In this document: one piece after another, positions 36,501 through 43,763 of the stretch
Layout: each line of letters begins with the position of its first letter
Position numbering within the stretch: the first letter of the stretch is position 1
Source of the DNA: CAZQVN01 sp964596775
GTDB lineage: Bacteria; Eisenbacteria; RBG-16-71-46; JABDJR01; JAWXBZ01
Reading direction: 5' to 3'
DNA: 64,000 bases
Assembly (NCBI GenBank): GCA_964596775.1
Contig: CAZQVN010000005.1
Location: forward strand, 101,634-165,633
Translations under genes and position numbers: made by a program
Notes under the pieces: generated by a model
What the model saw: only the letters and a program-made list of their open reading frames with translations
Database searches by the model: none
Told to the model about the DNA's origin: nothing

Positions 36501-36761
36501 CTCGGCGTATTCACTGGAGTCCGAGCCGGCGCCCGTTCCGAAGCCGCGCGGGGCCACTTCGCTGATGACGAGATGCGGGCCGCCCGGAGCGCCGAGGACC
36601 GAGCCGGGCGACTGGACTGCAGTTGTCCAGCCTCCGGCGGGTGTGAAGTCTTCACTGGTTTCGACATGCCCGCCGATCTGGCAGCCCTGGGCACGCGCCG
36701 CCGGCGCGGCCGCAAGCACCAACAGCAGCACTGCGGGAACGAACACACGGATCCGTTTCAT
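33507..36761 (-). CDS. Secreted lamin-tail protein with three internal repeats and FlgD/T9SS-like C-terminal domain
   Basis: 1084 residues with a signal peptide (VFVPAVLLLVLAAAPAARAQ). Residues about 60-215 form a lamin-tail (LTD) domain (LVISEVAPRG, EYAEIYNPT, PVSLTNYYISDD). Then come three copies of a unit of about 220 residues beginning A-[VI]-D-W, each with RFH, EFGVF or KFGVF, PDSFFDVF or NSFFDVF, ELPGGGP, NWNGN, GWTGWIC or GWSGWIC and DLCATTCDW. The last 95 residues are a FlgD-like Ig domain (APNPTSSGTVIDF, FDLSGRRVRTL, WDGLGENG, GAYFVKL), the C-terminal type associated with type IX-like export. It is probably displayed or released outside the cell. Function unknown. Confidence 0.88.
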   Translation of the reverse strand: MKRIRVFVPAVLLLVLAAAPAARAQGCQIGGHVETSEDFTPAGGWTTAVQSPGSVLGAPGGPHLVISEVAPRGFGTGAGSDSSEYAEIYNPTTKPVSLTNYYISDDIGYYRIVNGTYPATNSSDFALRFPSGLSLNPGRTLLLCVTKAGYAASGGTVGAAAQHFLEMRDSNGNPADDMIVMTSGSTFPLSGGNLTNPSATNGEWLVLYCWNGISDLVCDVDYASWGATSASNPKMDKTGVSIDGPDAGAAPSSYAPDIAAASQTNLGTVLNKPNSFQRVGGEIGEALVGGNGCRGRVSVAAVDWTTIVDVVRFHIRFANEDPDNSSDPANAMVHAQEFGVFLPNQGLIQQINIPPMQPDSFFDVFFDVPLSALPPSAATELPGGGPAKAVGLEPDGAGTPAAPCPPPTNWNGNLDIVWSGPGYTGQIEKHYGELLICPGADPSYIHVRSSNCPNPAPWTIAGLCPGFTATLVNEDKTPAPNPVPPGWTGWICVQSPAGVPDGLNCCFTVTFTCNGSPAVIDLCATTCDWGQPQPAPTLTAVDWTNVGSDVRFHLRWENTSATGTSVPVSGNMTSQEFGVFLPDFGPIGMFNVPPLAPNSFFDVFFDIPLAQLPPEPPKELPGGGPAGGNPCPPSTDWNGNVDIIWTGQGTGGQVGKHYGDLLICPGAAPSYIHVKSTNCTVGASWTINGLCPGFNATLVNEDKTPAPNPIPPGWTGWICVAAAAATPVGANCCFTVDFDCNGSPASIDLCAITCDWQPHHPTLAAIDWINVGSLVRFHMRWRNTHPTAPSDPVGGTMNSQKFGVFQPDFGPIGSFSVPPIQPNSFFDVFIEIPLAQLPPEPPKELPGGGPPAGSNCPPSDAWNGNVDVIWSGPGGSGQAQKHQGDLLVNLGSTPAYIHVGITNCPLPAPWTITGLCPGFSATLVNEDKTPAPNPIPPGWSGWICVSAAAGVPSGTTCCIKVNFDCGGSLGVIDLCATSCVWQVSGATPVPGSMTFGIFRAAPNPTSSGTVIDFVMPADGSAKVEVFDLSGRRVRTLMDGPAQGGVTSVHWDGLGENGARLSPGAYFVKLTAAGGTSSRKIVLYN
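33820..35868 (-). repeat. Three tandem coding repeats of about 660-700 bp
   Basis: Unit starts on the minus strand lie near 35868, 35150 and 34476; the last ends near 33820. The units are strongly similar at the DNA level (for example the stretch encoding GFxATLVNEDKTPAPNP recurs in all three), while an insertion with KAVGLEPDGAG is present only in the first. This is intragenic duplication within the lamin-tail gene. Confidence 0.8.
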
Positions 36762-37165
36762 GGGTGTCCTCCGTCAATGAATGATGAGAATGGGGCGAAT
36801 CTGGAACCGGGCTAATTCATTGGAAGCGGTCGCGCACCTGTGCTTCAGGACCCTGGAGGCGGATGGGTCGGTCCGGGCTGGCGGCCGGACATGGAAGTGC
36901 GTGGAGTGCGAACCGGAGAGGGAAGATCGGCTGCCTTCCAAATGTTCCAGCACAGGACGAGGACGGTCATGGGGGCGACCTCGTTTTCTCTCAATGTTCC
37001 GGGATGGGACCGGCTGCGCCGGATTCATCCCGGAAGTGTCCGCCGGCTGCCGGATCAAGGTATGACCAGGCGTTGCGGGGGATGCCGTAGCACAGTTATT
37101 GACTGTGCTCCCGTTCCGGCCCTGTGGTCAAGTCCTCGTTTTCTTCGGCAGGGCCCGAAGGGGTG
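36762..37165. other. Intergenic region of about 400 bases, no supported gene
   Basis: It lies upstream of the lamin-tail gene and downstream of the YaiI gene. Base composition is a little lower in GC near 36780-36830. Small ORFs on the plus strand (94 and 75 residues) have no SD and look like random translations. I see no RNA gene or repeat; the promoter of the lamin-tail gene must be near 36780-36850 but I cannot point to convincing hexamers. Confidence 0.5.
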
Positions 37166-37618
37166 TCAGGCGCGGCGGATTTTCTGGATCAGCTCGTCCA
37201 GTGCGCCCAGAAAGCGCGACCGGTCCTTCTTTCCGAAGGGGGGCGGTCCGCCGGTGATCATTCCGGCACCCCGCAGTTCCGCGAGGAGGTTCCGCGTCCC
37301 GAGGGTGTCGCCTATGTTGTTCTCGGTAAACGGCTTTCCGGACGTGCCGAGAGCGGCGGCTCCCGCTTCGAGGCAGCGCGAAGCCAGCGGTATGTCGGCG
37401 GTGACGACAATGTCCCCGGGGCCGGCCTGGCCGGCGATCCAGTCGTCGGCGGCGTCGAATCCTCCGGGCACGACCTCCAGCCTGACTCCCGCACCTTGCG
37501 GATGGCGCATCGGGGCGTTCGACACGAGGACAACGGGCACGCCGTATCTCCCGGCCACCTTGTATACCTCGTCCTTGACCGGGCAGGCGTCGGCGTCGAT
37601 GTAGATGGTCGTCATCAT
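37166..37618 (-). CDS. YaiI/YqxD family protein (DUF188)
   Basis: 150 residues from ATG 37618 or the adjacent ATG 37615. The family's hallmarks are present: IYIDADACPVKDEVYK at the start, VVTADIPLA, GKPFTENNIG and the C-terminal GPPPFGKKDRSRFLGALD. The acidic DADACP and TADIP sites resemble PIN/NYN-type metal sites, so a nuclease-like role has been suggested for the family, but it is uncharacterised. Length is normal. It stands alone on the minus strand, divergent from the MFS gene, with 129 bases between. Confidence 0.92.
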   Translation of the reverse strand: MMTTIYIDADACPVKDEVYKVAGRYGVPVVLVSNAPMRHPQGAGVRLEVVPGGFDAADDWIAGQAGPGDIVVTADIPLASRCLEAGAAALGTSGKPFTENNIGDTLGTRNLLAELRGAGMITGGPPPFGKKDRSRFLGALDELIQKIRRA

Positions 37619-37747
37619 GAAACCCTAGCAGAGATGGCTCGAGCCGGCGACCTTCCCGGCGCCCCCCCGGAAAGTGGATCCCGGACCGTCGTCGGACCAC
37701 GCTGCCGCGGCCTCTTCGCCGCCGGGATGTGTTAACGTCCACCGCCT

Positions 37748-39094
37748 ATGCGCCTTCCGATGCCCGACTGGCTGGCGACCCGCTGGGGCCGCCTCACCGC
37801 ATTCTTTCTCCTTTACATGACGGAAGGAATCCCGCTCGGCTTTACGGCGACGGCCATCGCCACGCAGATGCGCCGCCAGGGACTCGGCCCCGCGGAAATC
37901 GGCGTCTTTGTCGGCTCGCTCTATCTTCCCTGGGCCTGGAAATGGATTGCCGGTCCGTTCGTCGACACGCTGACGATCGAGCGCCTCGGGCGCCGGCGCG
38001 TCTGGATCGTCGGGATGCAGATCGGACTGATCGGGATGCTGCTCCTGGTCACGCCGGTCGACTTCGTGAACAACCTCAAGCAGTTCACGACGATGATCCT
38101 GATCCTGAACGCCTTCGGTGCGGTGCAGGACGTGGCCATCGACGCGCTCGCGGCGCAGGTGCTTCACGAGGACGAGCGCGGCCTGGCCAACGGGTTCATG
38201 TTTGCCGGGGCGTCGATCGGCCAGACGCTGGGCGGGTCGGGCGTACTCTGGCTGTCCACGTTCATGCCGTTTCAGCAGACATACATCTTCGTGGCGCTCG
38301 TGATCGGTCTGGTGACCCTGTTCGTCGGTGTACCCCTCCGGGAACAGCGGCGGGTGCGGGCGGTCGAGGCCGGGAAAAGCGCGCTCGCTTCCATCGGCGG
38401 CGAAATCGGCACGTTCGTCCGGCAGGCGATGTTCGCGTTCTTTCGGACGAAAGGCGGGTTCTTCGGGCTTGTCTTTGCGCTCCTCCCGGGAGGCGCGTAC
38501 GCCCTGGGGCTGGCGCTGCAATCGAACCTCGCCGTTGAACTGGGCCTCGACGACGCCCGCGTGGCGCTGCTCAATTTCTGGTCCACGGTCGTCTTCGCCC
38601 TGTTCTGCGTGGCCGGCGGATGGGTCTCCGACCGGGTCGGCCGGCGGAAGAGCGCGGCGTTCTTTCTGGCGCTCACGGCGATCCCGACGCTCTACCTGGC
38701 CTGGGCCATGCAGAACGCCGCCTGGATACAGCCGGTCGATCCCACCCTGGCCGACCGCCGGGTGCCGCCCGCGGCGCTGCTCTCCGCATTCTGGATCGCC
38801 GTCATCGGTTTCAACGCGATCTCGGGACTCGGATACGGCGTCCGTTCCGCCCTGTTCATGGACGTGACCACGCCGCGTGTGGCGGCCACCCAGTTCACCG
38901 CCTACATGGCGATGATGAATCTCGCCATTGCCTATTCCGCCACCTGGCAGGGCTGGGCCATCGAACGTTTCGGCTACCCGAAGACGCTGCTTGCCGACAG
39001 CCTTATCGGGCTCGTTTCGCTGGCGCTCATCCCGTTCCTGAAACCGGTTCCGCGCCCGGTCGTCGATTCACCCTCCACGGAGGTCACGTCATGA
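37748..39094 (+). CDS. AmpG/PAT-like MFS transporter
   Basis: 448 residues with about twelve hydrophobic segments. The N-terminal TEGIPLGFTATAIATQMR, LPWAWKWIAGPFVD and VQDVAIDALAAQVL are typical of the AmpG/acetyl-CoA transporter branch of the major facilitator superfamily, which includes muropeptide permeases. AmpG imports anhydromuropeptides for cell-wall recycling; an MltB-like lytic enzyme that makes such products is encoded at 22000-23220, but the substrate here is inferred. The TGA overlaps the ATG of the following coiled-coil gene, so the two proteins are probably made together. Confidence 0.85.
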   Translation: MRLPMPDWLATRWGRLTAFFLLYMTEGIPLGFTATAIATQMRRQGLGPAEIGVFVGSLYLPWAWKWIAGPFVDTLTIERLGRRRVWIVGMQIGLIGMLLLVTPVDFVNNLKQFTTMILILNAFGAVQDVAIDALAAQVLHEDERGLANGFMFAGASIGQTLGGSGVLWLSTFMPFQQTYIFVALVIGLVTLFVGVPLREQRRVRAVEAGKSALASIGGEIGTFVRQAMFAFFRTKGGFFGLVFALLPGGAYALGLALQSNLAVELGLDDARVALLNFWSTVVFALFCVAGGWVSDRVGRRKSAAFFLALTAIPTLYLAWAMQNAAWIQPVDPTLADRRVPPAALLSAFWIAVIGFNAISGLGYGVRSALFMDVTTPRVAATQFTAYMAMMNLAIAYSATWQGWAIERFGYPKTLLADSLIGLVSLALIPFLKPVPRPVVDSPSTEVTS

Positions 39095-39969
39095 AAAGGA
39101 TCTTCCTGATCGGTCTTCCCCTGATCGTCATTGCCGCGCTGTCCGGCGCGCTCTGGAAGACGAACCGGACGAGCCGGGAGATGGAGCGGCGCTTCACCGC
39201 CACGAAAGCCGCCGAGGACTCGCTCCGGACCCGCTTCGACGCCGCGCTGACATCGATCGCGGAAATCCAGGACAGCCTGGCGGCCGTACTGCCGGGCGAA
39301 TCGAGCGTGCTGCAGATGTCCAGGGACGTGGAGCGGAGCGGAACCCTCACCTCGAGCCGGAAGAGCGAGGTGCTGCGCAACATCTCCGACCTGAATGCGA
39401 GCATCCAGAGAAGCAAGGAGATGATCGCCCGGCTGGAGCAGAGGCTCGACGAAAGCGAGACGAAGATCACGTCGCTGGAACGGGTGATCAGCAATCTCAA
39501 GAAGACGGTGGCCGAGCGGGAGGAGATGATTGCCGGGTTGAGGCAGCGCGTGGAATCGCTGAATGTCCAGGTGGCGGGCCTGCAGACGGAAGTGGCCACG
39601 GGGCAGCATCGGATCGAGGCCCAGCAGCGGATGATCGAGGACAAGCAGAAGGAAATCAGCACGATCCACTACGTGGTGGCCACCCGGAGAAAGCTGAAGG
39701 AACTCGGAATCGTCGAGGAGTCCGGAGGAGTGCTCGGGCTCGGGCGGACCTCGAAACTGTCGGGGCAGTTCCCGGTGCAGTTCTTCCAGCGCGTCGACAC
39801 GGACCTCCAGACCACGATTCCGGTTCCGGGGCGCGATCCGGTCGTCCTGAGCGGCCAGGCCGCGGGGAGCTACTACCTCGTGCCCGACGGGGCCGGGTCC
39901 CATGAACTCCGGATTACCCGTGCCGACGAGTTCCGCAAGGTTCGTTACCTGGTGATCCAGGTGCGCTGA
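39091..39969 (+). CDS. Membrane-anchored coiled-coil protein
   Basis: 292 residues from ATG 39091, with GGAGG seven bases upstream, inside the end of the transporter gene. A hydrophobic N-terminal segment (IFLIGLPLIVIAALSGALW) is an anchor or signal sequence. Residues about 30-190 form a long coiled coil (for example LEQRLDESETKITSLERVIS), followed by a conserved-looking beta-rich tail (TIHYVVATRRKLKELGIVEE through IPVPGRDPVVLSGQAAGSYY). Similar proteins occur in Bacteroidetes-type genomes, some labelled collagen-binding adhesins; I do not rely on that label. It is coupled to an AmpG-like transporter and followed by a strong terminator. Confidence 0.8.
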   Translation: MKRIFLIGLPLIVIAALSGALWKTNRTSREMERRFTATKAAEDSLRTRFDAALTSIAEIQDSLAAVLPGESSVLQMSRDVERSGTLTSSRKSEVLRNISDLNASIQRSKEMIARLEQRLDESETKITSLERVISNLKKTVAEREEMIAGLRQRVESLNVQVAGLQTEVATGQHRIEAQQRMIEDKQKEISTIHYVVATRRKLKELGIVEESGGVLGLGRTSKLSGQFPVQFFQRVDTDLQTTIPVPGRDPVVLSGQAAGSYYLVPDGAGSHELRITRADEFRKVRYLVIQVR

Positions 39970-40019
39970 CCTCTTTGAACCCGGAAGACTCGGGGCGCCG
40001 GAATTTTCGGCACGCAAGC

Positions 40020-40057
40020 AAAAATGGACGCCCGGCGAACCGGTCGTCCATTTTTTT
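40020..40057. terminator. Bidirectional rho-independent terminator
   Basis: Arms ATGGACG (40024-40030) and CGTCCAT (40045-40051) with a four-base A run before and a run of seven Ts after. It can end the plus-strand transporter/coiled-coil transcript and, read the other way, the transcript of the two minus-strand peptide genes. Its place just after the second peptide stop supports those peptide genes being a real transcription unit. Confidence 0.85.
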
Positions 40058-40080
40058 CGTGCCTGTCGTGCCTGGCTGAA

Positions 40081-40152
40081 TTACCAGCCGGCCTTGCCTT
40101 CGCCGGCGTAGAGAGCGACGATGGCCATCAGGATCGCGAAGAGTGCGTGCAT
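40081..40152 (-). CDS. Tandem hydrophobic micropeptide B (23 aa), ends GKAGW
   Basis: 23 residues from ATG 40152 to TAA 40081-40083, too short for ordinary gene callers. The start has AGGGGG six bases upstream. The peptide starts MHALF, has a central hydrophobic helix rich in Ala, Ile, Leu and Val, and ends GEGKAGW. Its neighbour at 40232-40303 has the same length, the same kind of hydrophobic core and the identical ending GKAGW, followed by TAA. Two independent reading frames agreeing in length, SD, fold and terminus make coding strongly likely. It could be a small membrane protein, a subunit of a membrane complex or a signal peptide. No family is recognised. Confidence 0.75.
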   Translation of the reverse strand: MHALFAILMAIVALYAGEGKAGW

Positions 40153-40231
40153 GGTAAACCCCCTGTTTTGATTTTGAAGCCGCTTTGAAATCCGTGAATG
40201 TGGTCGAACCGAACGTTCAGAGTTGCGCCGA

Positions 40232-40303
40232 TTACCAGCCCGCCTTGCCGGAAAGGTCCATGAAGGCGAGAAGAGCGGTCATGATTGCGAAGATGAAGTC
40301 CAT
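40232..40303 (-). CDS. Tandem hydrophobic micropeptide A (23 aa), ends GKAGW
   Basis: 23 residues from ATG 40303 to TAA 40232-40234. A perfect SD AGGAGG stands six bases upstream, the best SD in this part of the window. The peptide starts MDFIF, has a hydrophobic stretch AIMTALLAFM and ends DLSGKAGW. It is the first gene of the pair; the second copy begins 79 bases downstream with its own SD. The stretch encoding GKAGW differs between the copies at one third-codon base (GCC versus GCG), the sort of synonymous change expected under protein-level selection. It acts most likely in the inner membrane with the polar end exposed. Function unknown. Confidence 0.78.
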   Translation of the reverse strand: MDFIFAIMTALLAFMDLSGKAGW

Positions 40304-40358
40304 TGTGTTCCTCCTGGCAAGTGGTTGGTGGTGCGTGAACCGTGAACGCGGAGGAGTA

Positions 40359-40370
40359 ATTGCATGCAAT
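40359..40370. promoter_or_regulatory. 12-bp palindrome, possible operator of the micropeptide unit
   Basis: ATTGCATGCAAT is a perfect palindrome in the AT-rich leader of the micropeptide genes, about 25 bases downstream of the proposed -10 element. Its position could allow repression. No regulator gene is adjacent, so the binding protein is unknown. Confidence 0.35.
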
Positions 40371-40394
40371 ATGCCACTCATCGTGCATTCTGCA

Positions 40395-40422
40395 ATTTTA
40401 TTTACAGTCTATTGTCCGACAA
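40395..40422 (-). promoter_or_regulatory. Candidate sigma70-type promoter of the micropeptide genes
   Basis: Reading the minus strand, -35 TTGTCG (40417-40422) and -10 TAAAAT (40395-40400) are separated by 16 bases. The -10 matches five of six consensus bases and the -35 four. The region 40355-40440 is clearly richer in A and T than the rest of the window. Transcription would start near 40388 and give a leader of about 85 bases before the first micropeptide. Confidence 0.5.
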
Positions 40423-40638
40423 CAGGTTAACCCTTGGGGCGCCACGCAATCCCACAGCCTGTCGAGCCTTTCGTGTGACAACGGCAGTTGACAGCGGGGA
40501 GAGTCACGCGCACCTAACTCGTTTCTACAAAGTCAGATGCGCCCAATTGTCAACCGTTTTTGACGCATGTCGTTGTGAAGTGACAAACGGGTGGCGCCGA
40601 GCCCGCAAACACGGCGCATGAGGTAGGATGGCGGCCTC

Positions 40639-42030
40639 ATGAACCGTACCCCCGGGCCCGTTCCTTCTCACGACCGCACCGACCCCGCCGACGCCGGTTC
40701 GCCGGAAGGTGATGCCTTCCTGCGCGCTCCCAACCGCACCCTCGTTCTGCTCTCCCTGCCGGTTCTGCTGTCCCTGATCGCCGAGCCGTTGACCGGCCTC
40801 GCGGATACGGCGTTCGTCGCCCAGCTCGGAAGCGTGGCCCTGTCCGCCCTCGGCGTCGGCACGATCGTCCTGTCGGGGAGTTTCTGGATCTTCAACTTCC
40901 TGGGGATCGGCACGCAGACGGAGGTCGCCCAGGCGCTCGGGGCGCGCCGGCTGGACCGTGCGGTGAACCTGTCCAGCCTGGCTTTCGTCCTGGCCGCCGT
41001 CTTCGGTCTTGTCGCGCTCGTCGCCGGCTGGGTATTCACGGGTGTCGTGGCTTCGGCCATGGCCGCCACGGGGGAAGTCCGGGATGCTGCGATTCTCTAC
41101 ATCCGGATCCGACTGCTCGCGGCCCCAGCGGTTCTGGTCACCACCGTGGCGTTCGGCGCGTTGCGCGGGCTTCAGGACATGCGCTCCCCGATGGTCATCG
41201 CGATCGCCGTCAATGTCCTGAACATTGTGCTCGACGCCGCGCTGATTCCCGGAATCGGCCCGATCCCCGGTTTCGGCATTGCCGGCGCGGCCTGGGCCAC
41301 CGTGTTCAGCCAGTGCCTGGGCGCCGCCTGGGCCCTGCTCACGGTCCGGCGGAAACTCGGCCTGTCGCGCTCGTTCGCCTTTCGAGATGCGGGCCGACTT
41401 CTCGTCGTCGGCCGCGACCTGTTCCTGCGGACCGGACTGCTCACGCTGTTCCTGTTGTTGACGACCCGGGCCGCAACCCGGATCGGCGCCGATGCCGGCG
41501 CCGCCCACCAGGCGATCCGCCAGGTCTGGGTCCTGACGGCGCTCATCCTCGACGCGTTTGCGGCAACGGCGCAGAGCCTGGTCGGCTACTACATCGGCGC
41601 GGGTCGCCGGGAGGCGCTGCTCAAGGTGGCCCGCGTCGCGTCCGCATGGAGTTTCGGCACCGGGGTCGCGCTGGCGCTGGCCATGTGGGCGGGGCAGGGG
41701 GTGATCGCGACGCTGCTGGTCCCGGCCGACGGTCGCGCGATCTTCGCCGCCGCGTGGATGATGTCCGCGCTGTTCCAGCCGGTCAATGCCCTGTCGTTCG
41801 CCACCGACGGGCTGCACTGGGGCACCGGGGATTATCGCTACCTGCGAAACGCGATGATCGCGGCCACATCGACCGGAGCCGCCGCGCTCCATTTCACGAC
41901 CCGCGCCGGGATGGATTCGCTGGCCGTGATCTGGCTGGTGACGGGGGGGTGGATCACGATCCGGGCCGTGCTCGGGATCGCGAGGATCTGGCCAGGGGTG
42001 GGGAAGAGTCCGTTCGCCGCTTCGGGCTAG
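40639..42030 (+). CDS. MATE family efflux transporter
   Basis: 463 residues with about twelve hydrophobic segments. The MATE-type N-terminal motif (LIAEPLTGLADTAFVAQLGSVALSALG, given here in part as PLTGLADTAFVAQLG) and LRGLQDMRSPM are visible, and the second half repeats the fold. Members export drugs, dyes or metabolites in exchange for sodium or protons; the DinF branch of MATE is the nearest in feel. The N-terminal 25 residues are a polar extension. The gene is convergent with the ABC-F gene (53 bases apart). The 335 bases upstream hold the micropeptide promoter on the other strand and several TGACA-like hexamers, so its own promoter is uncertain. Confidence 0.92.
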   Translation: MNRTPGPVPSHDRTDPADAGSPEGDAFLRAPNRTLVLLSLPVLLSLIAEPLTGLADTAFVAQLGSVALSALGVGTIVLSGSFWIFNFLGIGTQTEVAQALGARRLDRAVNLSSLAFVLAAVFGLVALVAGWVFTGVVASAMAATGEVRDAAILYIRIRLLAAPAVLVTTVAFGALRGLQDMRSPMVIAIAVNVLNIVLDAALIPGIGPIPGFGIAGAAWATVFSQCLGAAWALLTVRRKLGLSRSFAFRDAGRLLVVGRDLFLRTGLLTLFLLLTTRAATRIGADAGAAHQAIRQVWVLTALILDAFAATAQSLVGYYIGAGRREALLKVARVASAWSFGTGVALALAMWAGQGVIATLLVPADGRAIFAAAWMMSALFQPVNALSFATDGLHWGTGDYRYLRNAMIAATSTGAAALHFTTRAGMDSLAVIWLVTGGWITIRAVLGIARIWPGVGKSPFAASG

Positions 42031-42083
42031 CCGCAAACAGGGGTCGTACGGCCGGCCGCCCGCCGTTTCCGGCGCGAAGCCGC

Positions 42084-43730
42084 CTAGTTGTGCACGCCCG
42101 CTGCTTCGCTCCCCGTCCGTTCCACGAACTCCACGTAGCTCCCCGTGTAGGCGAGCGGGGGCTCGGCCGGAATCGTGTCGCCGTCGCCCGGACGCAGTTC
42201 CAGCACCCGGTTCGAGAGCCCCTTCAGGAACGTGCGGTCGTGGCTGACGAACAGCATCGTGCCTTCGAAGTTCTTGAGCGCGGCCACGAGCATCTCCTTC
42301 GTTTCCAGGTCGAGATGGTTCGTCGGCTCGTCGAGGATCAGGAAGTTCGGCGGGTTGAGCAGCATCCGGGCGAGGACGAGGCGCGACTTTTCGCCGCCGG
42401 ACAGCACGCGCACCGGCTTTTCGATGTCGGTGCCGGAAAACTGGAACGCGCCGAGCAGGTTGCGCAGGGCTCCCTGGCCTTCCATCGGAAAATCCTTCTG
42501 GACCTGCTCGAACACGGTGAGCGTGGGGTCAAGCAGATCCAGCGACTGCTGCGCGAAGTAGCCGACCTTGAGGCCCACGCCGAGCCGGACCGTGCCGGCA
42601 TCCGGCTTCATGCTCTCCGACACCAGCTTGAGCAGCGTCGTCTTGCCGGCGCCGTTCCGACCCATGACGCACCAGCGTTCCGTGCGCCGGATCATGAAAT
42701 CGAAGTTGTCGTAGAGAACCCGCTTTCCATAGGCCTTGGACACGCCCTTCAGCTGCACGACGTCGTCGCCGGAGCGCGGGGGGTTCCGGAAATCGAACTC
42801 CACGACCTTCCGCCGCCGCGGCAGCTCCACGACCTCGATCTTCTCCAGTTTCTTGACCCGGCTCTGCACCTGCGCCGCCTTGGCGGCGTGCGCGGCGAAG
42901 CGCTCGATGAACCGGCGTTCCTTGGCCAGCATCGCCTGCTGGCGGGCGTAGGCCGCCTCGCGGTTCGCCTCGGCGATGGCCCGCTCGCGCACGTAGTAGT
43001 CGTAGTTGCCGGTGAACGTCACGATTTCGCCGCCGTCGATCTCGATGATCCGGCTGACGACCCGGTTCATGAAGTCCTTGTCGTGGCAGGTCATGAACAC
43101 GGTGCCCGGGTAGTCCCGGATGAACGTTTCCAGCCAGAGGATCGACTCGATGTCGAGATGGTTCGTCGGTTCGTCCATGAGGAGAACGTCGGGCCGGCCG
43201 AGCAGCACCCGGGCCATGCCGATCCGCATCTTCCAGCCTCCGGAGAGCGCTCCGGCGTCCTCGTCGATCTGGCGGTCCTCGAATCCCAGGCCGTGCAGGA
43301 CCTCGCGGGCGCGGGCCTCGAGGTCGTAGCCGCCGCCCGACTGGTAGGCGTCCTGGACCTCGCCGAAACGTTCGAGGATCTTTTCCATCTCGTCGGCCCG
43401 GTCGGGATCGGACAGCGCGTGCTCCAGCTCCTTCAATTCGTGATGGAGCTCACCGAGGTTGCCGCTTCCGGCGATCGCCTCGTCGAGCACGGAAAGACCC
43501 GACATCTCGCCGATGTCCTGGCGGAAGTAGCCGATGCTGACCCGTTTCGGAACCGACACGTCCCCTTCGTCCGGCGATTCCTCGCCGACGATCATCCGGA
43601 ACAGCGTGGTCTTGCCCGCCCCGTTCGGGCCGACGAGGCCGGCTTTTTCACCGGAATTGAGCTGGAACGAGGCTTCGACGAAGAGAACCTGGCGTCCGTA
43701 CTGCTTGCTGACGTTGCTGAAGGTGATCAT
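42084..43730 (-). CDS. ABC-F family ATPase (EttA/Uup/YdiF type)
   Basis: 548 residues with two nucleotide-binding domains and no membrane part. Walker A motifs are GPNGAGKTT (34-42) and GRNGAGKTT; signature motifs are LSGGWKMR and LSGGEKSRL; Walker B sequences are LLMDEPTNHLD and LILDEPTNHLD. The linker between them (Arg/Lys/Glu-rich, VQSRVKKLEKIEVVELPRRR) is the P-site tRNA interaction region of ABC-F proteins, which rescue or tune ribosomes and in some cases give antibiotic resistance. There is no uup-type C-terminal coiled coil. It lies 33 bases after the kinase gene on the same strand, so it may be co-transcribed. Confidence 0.95.
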   Translation of the reverse strand: MITFSNVSKQYGRQVLFVEASFQLNSGEKAGLVGPNGAGKTTLFRMIVGEESPDEGDVSVPKRVSIGYFRQDIGEMSGLSVLDEAIAGSGNLGELHHELKELEHALSDPDRADEMEKILERFGEVQDAYQSGGGYDLEARAREVLHGLGFEDRQIDEDAGALSGGWKMRIGMARVLLGRPDVLLMDEPTNHLDIESILWLETFIRDYPGTVFMTCHDKDFMNRVVSRIIEIDGGEIVTFTGNYDYYVRERAIAEANREAAYARQQAMLAKERRFIERFAAHAAKAAQVQSRVKKLEKIEVVELPRRRKVVEFDFRNPPRSGDDVVQLKGVSKAYGKRVLYDNFDFMIRRTERWCVMGRNGAGKTTLLKLVSESMKPDAGTVRLGVGLKVGYFAQQSLDLLDPTLTVFEQVQKDFPMEGQGALRNLLGAFQFSGTDIEKPVRVLSGGEKSRLVLARMLLNPPNFLILDEPTNHLDLETKEMLVAALKNFEGTMLFVSHDRTFLKGLSNRVLELRPGDGDTIPAEPPLAYTGSYVEFVERTGSEAAGVHN

Positions 43731-43763
43731 GAGCGGGGGATTCTAGCAGATGAGGGGGAGTTT

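Noticed and set aside
36781..37065. 94-codon plus-strand ORF in the 400-base intergenic region
   Set aside because: No SD, no hydrophobic or domain pattern, and Trp/Arg/Cys-rich composition unlike real proteins of this genome.
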